DNA of 57,464 bases, taken from Candidatus Goldiibacteriota bacterium. GTDB taxonomy: Bacteria > Oederibacteriota > PGYV01. Shown piece after piece: positions 34,583-44,162 of the stretch. The notes under the pieces were generated by a model. That model was not told where the DNA came from. It was given only the letters and a program-made list of their open reading frames with translations, and made no database searches. Both the position numbers and the translations under genes were made by a program. Position 1 is the first letter of the stretch, and each line of letters begins with the position of its first letter. The DNA lies in the NCBI GenBank assembly GCA_016937715.1, contig JAFGWA010000008.1, positions 1 through 57,464 on the forward strand, in the 5' to 3' direction.

Positions 34583-35685
34583 AGCACCCTTTCCAAATAA
34601 TCAAGCACGCCCGTGTAAATACCCGCCGCAATGGATGCCCTGAACTGCGCGTCCGCAAGTTTCTTCTCTTCTTCTTTATTTGATATAAAAGCGCATTCCA
34701 CCAGCACGGACGGCATACCTGTTTTTGCCAGAACATAAAAAGGCGCGCGTTCGGTGGGCAGCCATTTTAATTTAAGTTTTTTAACAAGGCTGCTTTGAAT
34801 ATAACCCGCTGATTCTATGCTTAAATATTCAAAAGCGCCTTTTTTTAAATCACTTAACAGCATATCAAAGGAACCACCCCTGCTGTTTTCAAACTTGGCG
34901 GCCTCGGCGGCTTCGCGCGAAGACGCAGTCCTGCTGTATATATAGCTTCTTGTCCCCTGCACGCCGCGGTTACGGGCGGCATTACAATGAATACTGATAA
35001 ACAAGTCGGCTTTATTTTTATTGGCAAATTCAGCCCTGTCTTTAAGGGGGATAAATACGTCTTTTTCGCGCGTCATAAGAATCTTTAAATCTTTATTTTT
35101 CTTAAGCTGCTCTCTTAATTTTAAACCCACATCAAGAACAACATCTTTTTCATATAATCCTGTAGGCCCTATCGCGCCGGGATCGTTTCCTCCGTGCCCC
35201 GGGTCAATAATTATAACAAAAGGCCCATCTTTCTTTTTCTTGCCGGTTTTTTTAGCCGTTTCTTCAACTATCCGTATGTCATCATCTGCTGCTGCAGCTG
35301 CTGCAGCAGGCACAGGTGTTGATTCCGTTTTTAAAACAGCCGGAACTGCCGCAGGCAATAACACGGTTTCAGGAACCTTTTGTTTAACTTCCCCCAGTAT
35401 CTGCGTTATCTCATCAAAAGTTTTCTGGCTTAGAAAAACATTTGCCCCGTTAACAAAAGGCGGAATATCCACACGGATTAACTTATTGCCTGATTTTATA
35501 TAAGGGTAATTAAGCACAATTTTTACTTCTTTACCGCCGCTAAGGTTTATAAAACCGCGGTCCCAGTCAGCGGTATATTCCGTATTTGTCTCTCTTAACA
35601 AATACTTTAAACTTACAAGTTCTTCCGCAAGGCAGACCCCTGCCGTTAAAAATAACAGTACCGGCAGGAGTATCTTTTTTAACAT
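34579..35685 (-). CDS. N-acetylmuramoyl-L-alanine amidase (Amidase_3, AmiC-like)
   Basis: 368 residues with a signal peptide (1-20). Residues 22-105 have a beta pattern like an AMIN or copper-amine-oxidase-like localisation domain. An Ala-rich linker follows (AAAAAAADDD near 128-137), then the catalytic domain from about 150. The zinc ligands are visible: His in IDPGHGGNDPGA, Glu in LYEKDVVLD, His in FISIHCNAA. The catalytic Glu is in VLVECAFISNKEE. It cleaves the peptide from muramic acid, usually to split daughter cells. Located 3 bp after ftsZ, it is probably the last dcw-linked division gene with pgeF. Confidence 0.94.
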   Translation of the reverse strand: MLKKILLPVLLFLTAGVCLAEELVSLKYLLRETNTEYTADWDRGFINLSGGKEVKIVLNYPYIKSGNKLIRVDIPPFVNGANVFLSQKTFDEITQILGEVKQKVPETVLLPAAVPAVLKTESTPVPAAAAAAADDDIRIVEETAKKTGKKKKDGPFVIIIDPGHGGNDPGAIGPTGLYEKDVVLDVGLKLREQLKKNKDLKILMTREKDVFIPLKDRAEFANKNKADLFISIHCNAARNRGVQGTRSYIYSRTASSREAAEAAKFENSRGGSFDMLLSDLKKGAFEYLSIESAGYIQSSLVKKLKLKWLPTERAPFYVLAKTGMPSVLVECAFISNKEEEKKLADAQFRASIAAGIYTGVLDYLERVL

Positions 35686-35688
35686 CTG

Positions 35689-36867
35689 CTACTGAAGCCT
35701 TTTTTCATACATGCGGGTTTCCATCATTCTCTGATAGGTGGGCCTGTCCACGTCTTCGTAAGAACCTTCATATGCCTTTCTTGACCACGCGGCCACATTG
35801 CGCGAACTGTTCCTTGATTCCTGTTCCTGCCTGATTTCGGGCTGTTCCCGGACTTTCGCCGTTTCAGCACACACTTTTACCTCTTCTGTTTCTTTGATTC
35901 CTGTTACAAGCACAATTACCTCTATTTCATCTCCCAGTTCCTCGTCATTTACCATACCATATTTCACAAACGCGTTTTCACCCGTCATTTTATTAAGGTT
36001 ATCGATTTCCTGCAGTTCATTTAAATTAATACAGCCCGCAAAGTTGACAAGTATATTCTTGGCGCCGTTTAACATGGCGTTGCCGGTGAACGGGTCGTTC
36101 ATTGCTTTTTCAAAAGCTTTTTTAATTTTATCCGTGCCGCCCGCTCTGCCGATTCCAAGAAAGACATCTCCGTCTGATTTAAGCGCCGTTTTTACATCTT
36201 CAAAATCTATGTTCTGGTAACCGGTTTTGGATATCATATAAACCATTCCGTTTATGATATTAACCAGGGCGCGGTTTACTTCCATATACGCCTCTGTAAC
36301 CGGCATCTGTTTGTCGCATGCCTGAAAAATTCTGTCATTCGGAATGGCAATTATATTATTGACCTTTTCTTTAAGCCTTTTCATTGACGTTTCAACTATG
36401 TGCTGCTTGCCCGCGTTCTTCATTTCCATCTTAAACGGGGTAATTACAACAGCCACTGTCATTATATCCAGTTCGCGCGCTATTTCAGCTATTACCGGCG
36501 CGGCTCCGCTTCCGGTGCCGCCGCCCAGGCCTGCCGCAATAAAAAGCAGGTCTGTCCCTCTTAACATATTTGCAATGTATTCCCTGTCTTCTTCCGCGGC
36601 GCGTTCACCCTGTTCAGGATTGCTTCCTGCGCCCCTGCCGCCCGTTAACATCCTTCCAATCTGAACTTTGTCAGCCACATTAACACGCTTTAACGACTGA
36701 ATATCGGTATTGACCGCAATTAAGTCCGCGTCACGCACGCCCATTTCTGACATTGCGTTGACAATGTTGCATCCGCAGCCTCCGACACCCACCACCTTTA
36801 TTATTGCCCCTACCCTTTCCCCTGCTGTTTCGTCATCCCCTACAAGTTCAAATTTCAGTGCATCCAT
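35689..36867 (-). CDS. ftsZ: Cell division protein FtsZ
   Basis: 392 residues. This tubulin-like GTPase forms the Z ring. The GTP-binding signature GGGTGSG is at 115-121 and VGVGGCGCNIVNAM at 26-39. The T7 region FEDVKTALKSDGDVFLGIG is intact. The C-terminal domain ends around residue 320, with a linker of about 45 residues. The terminal peptide (VDRPTYQRMMETRMYEKRL) is basic but does not match the common DIPxFLR sequence that binds FtsA. It lies 11 bp after ftsA, as in most dcw clusters. Confidence 0.98.
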   Translation of the reverse strand: MDALKFELVGDDETAGERVGAIIKVVGVGGCGCNIVNAMSEMGVRDADLIAVNTDIQSLKRVNVADKVQIGRMLTGGRGAGSNPEQGERAAEEDREYIANMLRGTDLLFIAAGLGGGTGSGAAPVIAEIARELDIMTVAVVITPFKMEMKNAGKQHIVETSMKRLKEKVNNIIAIPNDRIFQACDKQMPVTEAYMEVNRALVNIINGMVYMISKTGYQNIDFEDVKTALKSDGDVFLGIGRAGGTDKIKKAFEKAMNDPFTGNAMLNGAKNILVNFAGCINLNELQEIDNLNKMTGENAFVKYGMVNDEELGDEIEVIVLVTGIKETEEVKVCAETAKVREQPEIRQEQESRNSSRNVAAWSRKAYEGSYEDVDRPTYQRMMETRMYEKRLQ

Positions 36868-36878
36868 GGTACGCCTCC

Positions 36879-38126
36879 TTATATATATTCGCTTATCAGA
36901 TTTTTAATTATTTGCCATATGCTGTCACCGCTTTTTTTCTTTAAAAAGTGGTTGTTTAAGCCGCTTTCATTTACATAGTAACCCACAAGCCCTACCGCGG
37001 TGGAATATTCCGGCTGGCTTACAATATCATACAGCCCGACTATCTTTTCCTTTATCGGTATTCCGACGCGCGCCCTTACATTCATCTGTTCCCTGAACAT
37101 GCGCTCTATTCCGTTTAACTGCGCGGTTCCTCCGGTTATCACAACGCCGCCGCTGTACTCCCCTTTTTCAACACCTTCTTTTTCAAGTTCTATCTGTACA
37201 AATTCCACAAGTTCCTTTACGCGCGCCTGAATATAACTTGCAAGCTGCCTGCGGGAAACCTGCGTCACTTTATTGCTTCCCATATCCGGCACATCAACCA
37301 TTTCATCTTCTGCCGCGTCTTCGGGATAAACCAGCCCGTGCTTTTTCTTAATTTCTTCAGCATTTGTTTTTGTGGTCTGAAGAAGCGTCACAAGGTCAGA
37401 AGTGATAAGATTTCCGCCCACCGGAATTACCTTTACAAATTTCAGCGCGTCTTTCTGATATATCGCCAGGTCGGTGGTTCCTCCGCCTATGTCCACAAGC
37501 AGCACGCCGATATCTTTTTCATCCGCGTATAAAACAGCTTCAGAAGAGGCAATTGACTGAAGCACCACGTCTTCCGTGCTGTACCCGGCCTTGCTTATCA
37601 CTTTTCTTACGTTATCTATGGCGGTCACTGACCCTGTAATTATATACGCGTCCACTTCAAGTTTAAGCCCGGTCATTCCTATCGGGTTTTTAATTTCATC
37701 CTGCGAATCAACTATGTACTGAGTGGGAATAACATGCAGCACTTCCATATCATGCGACATGGGCACGCTTGTGGCGCCTTCAATCGCCCTGTCTTTGTCT
37801 GCTTCGGTAATCTCTTTCTGTTTGCTGTGCGAAAGCGATGTCATGCCGTGGCCTTTAATACCGGCAATATTTTTACCGGAAACAGACGCCACAACGGAAT
37901 TGACTTTCACGCTTGCCATCTGCTCGGCTTTCATCAGGGACTTTCTGATAGCTTCGGAAGTGTCGGCGATATTTACAACGTTGCCTTTGGAAACGCCTTT
38001 ATTTTCCTCCCAGCCTGTGCCTATTACATTTATCTCGTTCTCCCTGATTTCCGCGACAACCGTACACACCTTTGTGGTGCCGATGTCAACCGCGGCTACA
38101 ATATGCCCGTCATTTGATGATCCCAT
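36879..38126 (-). CDS. ftsA: Cell division protein FtsA
   Basis: 415 residues, an actin-like ATPase that tethers FtsZ to the membrane. It begins with the phosphate-binding motif AAVDIGTTKVCTVVAEI and contains VLLVDIGGGTTDLAIYQKD near 205. SHUT/1C-domain sequence ISKAGYSTEDVVLQSIAS is present. The last 15 or so residues (DSIWQIIKNLISEYI) form the amphipathic membrane-targeting helix. It is located between ftsQ (14 bp) and ftsZ (11 bp). Confidence 0.97.
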   Translation of the reverse strand: MGSSNDGHIVAAVDIGTTKVCTVVAEIRENEINVIGTGWEENKGVSKGNVVNIADTSEAIRKSLMKAEQMASVKVNSVVASVSGKNIAGIKGHGMTSLSHSKQKEITEADKDRAIEGATSVPMSHDMEVLHVIPTQYIVDSQDEIKNPIGMTGLKLEVDAYIITGSVTAIDNVRKVISKAGYSTEDVVLQSIASSEAVLYADEKDIGVLLVDIGGGTTDLAIYQKDALKFVKVIPVGGNLITSDLVTLLQTTKTNAEEIKKKHGLVYPEDAAEDEMVDVPDMGSNKVTQVSRRQLASYIQARVKELVEFVQIELEKEGVEKGEYSGGVVITGGTAQLNGIERMFREQMNVRARVGIPIKEKIVGLYDIVSQPEYSTAVGLVGYYVNESGLNNHFLKKKSGDSIWQIIKNLISEYI

Positions 38127-38140
38127 TTATTCACGCCCCT

Positions 38141-38725
38141 TCATCTGATTATCACCCTGTCTTTGTAACGCATATCAATGACAGAGTATTTTTTATTCAT
38201 CTCGCCCGCTTTTTTTATCACAAGGGCAAGGTTGCTTAACTTTTCATTATCCAGATCTTTGCCTGCAATAACCTTTTTTCCGTCCATAGTAATCATAATT
38301 ATCATTTCAGGATTTTTAATATTGATTTCCGATATGCCTCCAAGCCCTGACGAAGACAGCCTTAAAACAGATTTTAATATCTTTTTATGGGCAGCGCTTT
38401 TCACGCCGTCAGAAATACCCGTCAGTACCGGAAGGTCATGCCTTTGCGTGGCATCTTCGGCAGAATCAAGGCTGCCGGTTGAATTCATAACAGACAGCCC
38501 CGCGGATGTCATTACAAGATACTTCGGCTGCGCAAACGGCGAAGTAATCTGCGGCATTTCCGGAATCTTTAAATTTTTAGCCGCGTAGCCTATTATCCTG
38601 GTGCCGGCAAATAGAAGCATGACAATAAGCGCTCCGCCCAAAACAGCATTTTTAAAGCTGTTTTTCAGCGCAACAGCGCCCGCCGCATTAACCTTTCTGG
38701 CCATGTAGTGTTTTCTTTTATACAT
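38141..38725 (-). CDS. ftsQ: FtsQ-like division protein lacking an obvious POTRA domain
   Basis: 194 residues, shorter than usual FtsQ/DivIB (about 240-280). A basic N-terminus precedes one membrane helix (about 29-46). Only about 20 residues later a beta domain begins: PKYLVMTSAGLSVMN, DLPVLTGISDG, SEINIKNPEMIIMITMDGKK, YSVIDMRYKDRVIIR. These patterns match the C-terminal FtsQ domain, so the POTRA region seems to be missing. The start ATG overlaps the ddl stop by 8 bp; an ATG at residue 8 is possible. Its position between ddl and ftsA is the classical ftsQ place. Confidence 0.8.
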   Translation of the reverse strand: MYKRKHYMARKVNAAGAVALKNSFKNAVLGGALIVMLLFAGTRIIGYAAKNLKIPEMPQITSPFAQPKYLVMTSAGLSVMNSTGSLDSAEDATQRHDLPVLTGISDGVKSAAHKKILKSVLRLSSSGLGGISEINIKNPEMIIMITMDGKKVIAGKDLDNEKLSNLALVIKKAGEMNKKYSVIDMRYKDRVIIR

Positions 38726-39641
38726 TCTTCTTTTTTAACGCTCCTTCTATTAATATCAGCAGCAGATTGTAAAAACTTATTCCCGCAGCCCTGGCGGATT
38801 CCGGAAAAAGGCTTGTGGGCGTCATACCCGGAAGCGTATTAGCTTCAAGCACGTACGGCACACCTTTACTTACTATTATATCCACCCTTACGTATTCTTC
38901 GCACATCAGGGCGTACGCTGTTTTTAATGCTGTTTTTTTTGCGTTTTCCATATCTTTTTTTGAAAGCCTTGCCGGAATTATGTGCGTTGATTTGCCCGCG
39001 GTATATTTTGCGTCGTAATCATAGAATTCATTGGCCGGCACTATTTCTATTACAGGCAGCACTTTGCCGTTTAAAACAGGAAGAGAAATTTCCACTCCTT
39101 TTATGTATTTTTCCACAAGCACTGCCCTTCCTATTTTCAGGACCGCCTTTAACGCGGCCTGCGCCTGCTTTTTATTCTTCACCAGAAAAACACCGACCGA
39201 AGAACCGTTATCCACCGGTTTAAAATACAGCGGATATTTCAGCTTTAAGGCGCCCAAACCGTCTTTTTTGTTTATCACCTGAAATGCAGGTGTGGGAATA
39301 TGATTGCTTAACATTATCTCTTTTGATTTCACCTTGTCCATCACAAGGGCGGAAGCAAGCACGCCGCACCCTGTATATGGTATTTTGTAGAATTCAAGCA
39401 TGCCCTGCACTATTCCGTCTTCGCCGTAAGTACCGTGCAGCCCGTTAACAACCACATCCGGCTTTGCTTTTAAAACCGCGGAAAAATCCCTTGAATTAAG
39501 GTCAATTTCCGTCACTTTATGCCCGTTTGCCCTTAACGCAGCGGCAATTCCCGCGCCTGTCAGAAGTGAAACTTTGCGCTCTTTTGAAAGGCCGCCTTTT
39601 AAAACCACAATCTTAAGCTTTTTTAAATCTGCCTTTTTCAT
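38718..39641 (-). CDS. ddl: D-alanine--D-alanine ligase
   Basis: 307 residues. It makes the D-Ala-D-Ala dipeptide used by MurF. The N-terminal motif VVLKGGLSKERKVSLLTG is typical. The ATP-grasp domain shows YPLYFKPVDNGSSVGVFLVKN near 135, VEKYIKGVEISLPVLNGK near 175, and the metal-binding end VLEANTLPGMTPTSLFPESA. All key segments are intact. It lies 29 bp downstream of murB and is overlapped by ftsQ. Confidence 0.96.
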   Translation of the reverse strand: MKKADLKKLKIVVLKGGLSKERKVSLLTGAGIAAALRANGHKVTEIDLNSRDFSAVLKAKPDVVVNGLHGTYGEDGIVQGMLEFYKIPYTGCGVLASALVMDKVKSKEIMLSNHIPTPAFQVINKKDGLGALKLKYPLYFKPVDNGSSVGVFLVKNKKQAQAALKAVLKIGRAVLVEKYIKGVEISLPVLNGKVLPVIEIVPANEFYDYDAKYTAGKSTHIIPARLSKKDMENAKKTALKTAYALMCEEYVRVDIIVSKGVPYVLEANTLPGMTPTSLFPESARAAGISFYNLLLILIEGALKKKNV

Positions 39642-39670
39642 AGTGTCTCCGCGAATATTTTAGCTTAACG

Positions 39671-40570
39671 CTATCTTATGTACCGTACTTCCTCTTCAAG
39701 GCGGATTCCTTTTTTCTTAAACACCGTCTTTTTCACATAATCCGCAAGTTTTATTACATCGTTAAACCGGGCATTGCCTTTATTTATTATAAAATTGGCG
39801 TGCTTTGCAGACACCGCCGCGCCGCCTATCTGTTTTCCTTTAAGCCCGCACTCTTCAATCACTCGCCCCGCCACATATTCCGGAAACTTATTCTTAAAAT
39901 AACTGCCGGCGCTTGGCTCCTGCGGGTGTTTTGCTTTACGCAGTTCTATTATTCGGTTTACCTCTTTTTTCACCTTTGCGGGTGTGCTTCTTTTCAATTT
40001 AATATCAACACCTGTTATTACGCACTCTTTTTTCATGAATATGCTTTTTCTGTATGAAAACACCCTTTTACAGGATTTAACTTTTTTTGTTGAACCTGCC
40101 GCGCCGGCGGTATAAACCGCTCCTATCACTTCCGAAAAAGATTTTCCAAAAGCTCCCGCGTTCATATACGCGGCGCCGCCCACAGAACCGGGTATGCCTG
40201 ACATAAATTCCATTCCCGACAGCCCGTTCTTCGCGGCAAATTCCATAAGCTCTTCAATTGTGGCGCCCGCGCCGGCAAAAATACCGGACGCGCCTTTTCT
40301 TTCAATATGCGAAAAACCGTTTTTCAGCGAAATAAAAACCTTATTAATTCTGCCGTCTTTTATCACCATATTTGACATGCAGCCTACGGCCATAAAAGGC
40401 ATGCCGTGTTTCTTGCACGCCTTAATCACAGCGCTTACTTCTTTTTCAGAACGCGGAATAACAAACAAAGCGGCCTTTCCGCCTATTTTAAAGTATGAAA
40501 GTTCTTTTACGGAAAAATCCGCGAACAGTTCAATTCCCGCCTCTGACAACTGCCTGCGCAGAGAATTCAT
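39671..40570 (-). CDS. murB: UDP-N-acetylenolpyruvoylglucosamine reductase
   Basis: 299 residues. This FAD enzyme makes UDP-MurNAc. The FAD-binding segment is FFVIPRSEKEV-like (LFVIPRSEKEVSAVIKAC), then MAVGCMSNMVIKD. GLSGMEFMSGIPGSVGGAAYMNAGAFG is the classical MurB signature. The catalytic Ser is in EPSAGSYFKN, and the C-terminal Glu is within GIRLEEEVRYIR. The size corresponds to type II MurB. It overlaps murC by one base. Confidence 0.96.
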   Translation of the reverse strand: MNSLRRQLSEAGIELFADFSVKELSYFKIGGKAALFVIPRSEKEVSAVIKACKKHGMPFMAVGCMSNMVIKDGRINKVFISLKNGFSHIERKGASGIFAGAGATIEELMEFAAKNGLSGMEFMSGIPGSVGGAAYMNAGAFGKSFSEVIGAVYTAGAAGSTKKVKSCKRVFSYRKSIFMKKECVITGVDIKLKRSTPAKVKKEVNRIIELRKAKHPQEPSAGSYFKNKFPEYVAGRVIEECGLKGKQIGGAAVSAKHANFIINKGNARFNDVIKLADYVKKTVFKKKGIRLEEEVRYIR

Positions 40571-41934
40571 TAAGCCTCCCTTTCAAGGAGTTTCTGTAAC
40601 TGATTCACGTTTCCGGCTCCCATTAACATTACATAGTCGCCTTTTTTTACGATGCCCATAACCCTGTTGACTATAGCTTCCCAGTTTTTCTCATAATACA
40701 CATTTTTATAACCTGACTCTTTCATCGCGTCCAGTATAAGCTGGCTGGTTACACCGGGTACCGGCGCTTCCCTTGACGGATAGATTGAGTCCAGCACCAC
40801 CACATCGGCAAGGGATAATGACTTTGCGAATTCAGGATAATGAAACTGCGTGCGCGAAAAAAGGTGCGGCTGAAAAACCGCTATTACCTTTTTCTTTCCC
40901 GCCACAACCCTGGCTGTTTCCAGCGTCTTTGCTATTTCCGCAGGATGATGCGCGTAATCATCCACCACAGTAAACAGTTTATTCGGGTAAACATTAAACC
41001 TTCTCTGAACATTCTGAAAACCGGCAAGGGCTTTTTTAATAACCGCCGGCTTTATCCCCTGCCCGTAAGCTATGGAAATGCACAAAGCCGCGTTCATAAC
41101 ATTATGGCTTCCCGGTATGTTCAGTTTAAACACGCCAAGTTTTTTATTTTCAAAAGTTATTTCAAATGTCTGCGAAAAACCCTTTACTTTTATATTGCTT
41201 ATAACCACATCATTATCGCGTTTTGTGCCGAAAAACACTTTTTTCACGTAAATCTCGCTTTCGATATCCCTTACATTTTTATCATCGCCGTTAAGATAAG
41301 CCGCGCCAAAAAACGGCGTCTTATTAATAAACTGCACAAAAGCCTGTTTTAAATTGTCCATCCTTTTATAGTAATCCATGTGGTCATTATCTATGTTTGT
41401 AACGCCGCAAATCACGGGATTAAGGTGAAGGAAAGACCCAAACGCCTCACACGCTTCCGCGATTACATATTCCCCTTTTCCGGCTTTGGCGTGCGCGCCT
41501 TTTGATTTGACAAGCCCGCCCACTACAAAAGTGGGGTCAAGCCCGGCCTCTTCAAATATTCCGGCAAGCATGGAAGTGGTTGTGGTTTTACCGTGCGACC
41601 CGGCTATTGCCACGCCTTTTTTTAGCCTCATCACTTCGTTAAGCATAACAGCGCGGGGTATAACCGGTATTTTCATCTTTCTGGCTTCGGTTATCTCCGG
41701 GTTTGTTTCCGGTACCGCGTTGCTGTACACAAGCACCTGCGCGTTTTTAACATTCTTTTTATCATGGCCTAAAAATACTTTGCCGCCCATTAATTTAACG
41801 CGCATTGTGGTGTCAGACTCTTTGGCGTCGGAGCCGCTGACTGAATAGCCCATATTGATAAAAATTTCCGCCAGGCCGTTCATCCCTGACCCGCCGATGC
41901 CCACAAAATGAATCCTTTTTACCGTTTCAGCCAT
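40570..41934 (-). CDS. murC: UDP-N-acetylmuramate--L-alanine ligase
   Basis: 454 residues. It adds L-Ala to UDP-MurNAc. The start HFVGIGGSGMNGLAEIFINMG is typical for MurC, the P-loop is AIAGSHGKTTTTSMLAGI (near 108), and NIDNDHMDYYKRMDNLKQAF follows. The C-terminal domain includes VVDDYAHHPAEIAKTL. It is in the order murG-murC-murB, with 12 bp after murG. Confidence 0.97.
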   Translation of the reverse strand: MAETVKRIHFVGIGGSGMNGLAEIFINMGYSVSGSDAKESDTTMRVKLMGGKVFLGHDKKNVKNAQVLVYSNAVPETNPEITEARKMKIPVIPRAVMLNEVMRLKKGVAIAGSHGKTTTTSMLAGIFEEAGLDPTFVVGGLVKSKGAHAKAGKGEYVIAEACEAFGSFLHLNPVICGVTNIDNDHMDYYKRMDNLKQAFVQFINKTPFFGAAYLNGDDKNVRDIESEIYVKKVFFGTKRDNDVVISNIKVKGFSQTFEITFENKKLGVFKLNIPGSHNVMNAALCISIAYGQGIKPAVIKKALAGFQNVQRRFNVYPNKLFTVVDDYAHHPAEIAKTLETARVVAGKKKVIAVFQPHLFSRTQFHYPEFAKSLSLADVVVLDSIYPSREAPVPGVTSQLILDAMKESGYKNVYYEKNWEAIVNRVMGIVKKGDYVMLMGAGNVNQLQKLLEREA

Positions 41935-41946
41935 GTAACTCTCCTG

Positions 41947-43044
41947 TTATTTTGCGTATCCTGTTTTTTCAAATATAATCCGCGTTATGTTTTCCGCGCC
42001 GTTGCCGGCATATGAACTTAACAGTTTTTCACGCATTACTTTTCCTGTATTTACATCCAAAACTTTCTTCAAATTTTCCATAAGCGTTATAACGTTCAGT
42101 GCGCTGTCTTTTATCACAAGCGCCGCCTGCCTTTGCGCAAAAGATACGGCGTTCTTTTCCTGATGATTGCCTGCCGCGTGCGGGTAAGGCACAAGCACCG
42201 AAGGCAGGCCGCAAGCCGTTATCTCTGTCAGGGTTCCGGCTCCGGCCCTTAATACGCCCGCGTCAGCTGCCGCGTACGCAAGTTGGGCTTCATTTATAAA
42301 TTTTAAGAGCTTTATTTTTATTTTGCTATTCCCGGCCGTTTCTTCAAGCCTTACATAATCATCATCGCCGCACATCCACAGAAGCTGTAAATCCGGCAGT
42401 TGTTTTTCAATTTCCGGCAGCGCTTCTTCAATCACCCTGTTAATTTTCTTTGCTGCCCTGCTTCCCGGCATTATAAGAAGCACTTTCTTTGCCAGATCAA
42501 GATCAAATTCCAGATATCCTTCTTTTTTATCCGCGTTTATTATCCCTTCCCTGACAGGGTTGCCTGTCACAGAAGTTTTTTTTGCCGGAAAATATTTTTT
42601 TGTTTCCATAAAACCAACCGTCACGGCAGACACCGCCGCGGCAAGCATTCTGTTTGCCAGCCCCGGATACACATTAGGCTCGTGTATAAGCGTCTTTCTG
42701 CCGGTCAAAGCGGCCGCCAGCACAAAAGGGAAAGAGGCAAAACCTCCTGTTCCCATCACTATATCCGGCCTGAATTCATTTACTATTTTTAACGCGTCAA
42801 AGAGCGACTTTATGACAAACGCTCCGTTTATAACATTCTTAAATGTAAACTTTCTTATCAAAGGCCTTGTTTCTATACCCTTAAAGTCATAATCTCTCCG
42901 CGGAATTATTGAAGCTTCCATTCCGCTCTTATTGCCCGCAAAAAGCACTTCGGCATTTTTTACTTTCTTCTTCATATCTTCGGCAACAGCCAGCGCCGGA
43001 TATATGTGCCCGCCTGTACCGCCGCAGGCAAAAATTATCTTCAT
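41947..43044 (-). CDS. murG: UDP-GlcNAc:lipid I N-acetylglucosaminyltransferase
   Basis: 365 residues, a GT28 enzyme that converts lipid I to lipid II on the inner face of the membrane. The N-terminal glycine-rich loop ACGGTGGHIYPALAVAEDM, GTGGFASFPFVLAA and HEPNVYPGLANRMLA are diagnostic. The C-terminal UDP-GlcNAc region has RAGAGTLTEITACGLPSVLVPYPH, written here only in part as the Glu-containing GTLTEI and PYPHAAGNHQEKNA. It overlaps ftsW by 4 bp. Confidence 0.97.
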   Translation of the reverse strand: MKIIFACGGTGGHIYPALAVAEDMKKKVKNAEVLFAGNKSGMEASIIPRRDYDFKGIETRPLIRKFTFKNVINGAFVIKSLFDALKIVNEFRPDIVMGTGGFASFPFVLAAALTGRKTLIHEPNVYPGLANRMLAAAVSAVTVGFMETKKYFPAKKTSVTGNPVREGIINADKKEGYLEFDLDLAKKVLLIMPGSRAAKKINRVIEEALPEIEKQLPDLQLLWMCGDDDYVRLEETAGNSKIKIKLLKFINEAQLAYAAADAGVLRAGAGTLTEITACGLPSVLVPYPHAAGNHQEKNAVSFAQRQAALVIKDSALNVITLMENLKKVLDVNTGKVMREKLLSSYAGNGAENITRIIFEKTGYAK

Positions 43045-44162
43045 TTGCCCTCACCAAACACTTTGCGTGACACGCCAAGCAGAATTCCCGCGGCCATAAG
43101 CGAAATTAAAAGCGACGAACCGCCGGCGCTGAAAAACGGAAGCGTGGTGCCTTTTGGCGGCAGTATGCCTGTTGCCACACCCATATTGGTAAAAGCCTGC
43201 ACGCCAATCATAAAAGTCACGGAACACGCAAGAAGCTTTAAAAACCTGTCTTTGGCGTTTATTGCTATCGCGCTTCCACGCCATAAAAACACAAAGAACA
43301 TCACAGCCACAAGGGCCGCGCCGATAAATCCCGTTTCCTCACCCACTATTGAATATATATAATCCGTATGCGGCGTGGGCAGATATAAAAACTTCTGCTG
43401 CCCCTGCGAAAGTCCCATTCCAAATATGCCTCCGGTGCCTATAGCTATAAGCGACTGCGCTGTCTGCCAGCCGGCTCCAAAATAATCTTTCCACGGGTCA
43501 AGATACACAAACATTCTTTTTACCCTGTAAGGTTCCGCAATGATAAGCGCCGCGACCACAAGCGCCGCCGCCGGAATAGTGACCGCGAATATTTTTAAAG
43601 GCGCCCCTGATATAAGCGTCATAATTATAAAAAGCGCCATTATTATAAATGTGCCTCCAAGGTCGCGCTGCAGTATAAGGCCAAAACAAATAACTCCGGT
43701 AACCATAAGCGATTTAATAAATATTTTTTTAAACGGCAGTTTGACATCGCTGAACAGAAATGCCAGATACATGGCATAAAACAGTTTAACAAATTCAAAG
43801 GGCTGTATCTGCGGAAGGCCCGGCAGTTTAAGCCAGCGCACCGCACCGCCTGCTTTTTTTCCGAATCCCGGCACATGCACCATAAAAAGCATTATTACGG
43901 AAACAAGAAGGAAAAAAGGTATAAGTTTCTTCATTTTTTCCGGCTCATACAGCATAAAAAAACCGGCGGCTATTATTCCCAAAAACGCCCACATAAGCTG
44001 TTTTTTAAAAAAGTACGCCGAATCGCCGTAGTCTTCATAACTTACGACAGAACTTGCGCTGTAAACCATGATAAGGCCAAGAAGCGTAAGAACCAATACA
44101 TCAATCAGAAGTATCGGATCCACGCTGTCAAGCGCTTTTGTTTTGGCGTTAGACTTTGCCAT
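43041..44162 (-). CDS. ftsW: Lipid II polymerase FtsW (SEDS family)
   Basis: 373 residues with about ten membrane helices. SEDS signatures are KQLMWAFLGIIAAGF, GLILQRDLGGTFIIM (with the catalytic Asp of the RDLG segment), GIFGMGLSQGQQKFLYLP, PTPHTDYIYSIVGEETGF and GTTLPFFSAGGSSLLISL. It polymerises septal glycan with the class B PBP encoded upstream in the same operon. The start overlaps murD by 14 bp. Confidence 0.96.
   Translation of the reverse strand: MAKSNAKTKALDSVDPILLIDVLVLTLLGLIMVYSASSVVSYEDYGDSAYFFKKQLMWAFLGIIAAGFFMLYEPEKMKKLIPFFLLVSVIMLFMVHVPGFGKKAGGAVRWLKLPGLPQIQPFEFVKLFYAMYLAFLFSDVKLPFKKIFIKSLMVTGVICFGLILQRDLGGTFIIMALFIIMTLISGAPLKIFAVTIPAAALVVAALIIAEPYRVKRMFVYLDPWKDYFGAGWQTAQSLIAIGTGGIFGMGLSQGQQKFLYLPTPHTDYIYSIVGEETGFIGAALVAVMFFVFLWRGSAIAINAKDRFLKLLACSVTFMIGVQAFTNMGVATGILPPKGTTLPFFSAGGSSLLISLMAAGILLGVSRKVFGEGK

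Noticed and set aside
35280-35310. CTG/CAG-rich stretch in the amidase gene as a regulatory repeat
   Set aside because: It encodes an Ala-rich linker between two domains, which is common and sufficient as an explanation.
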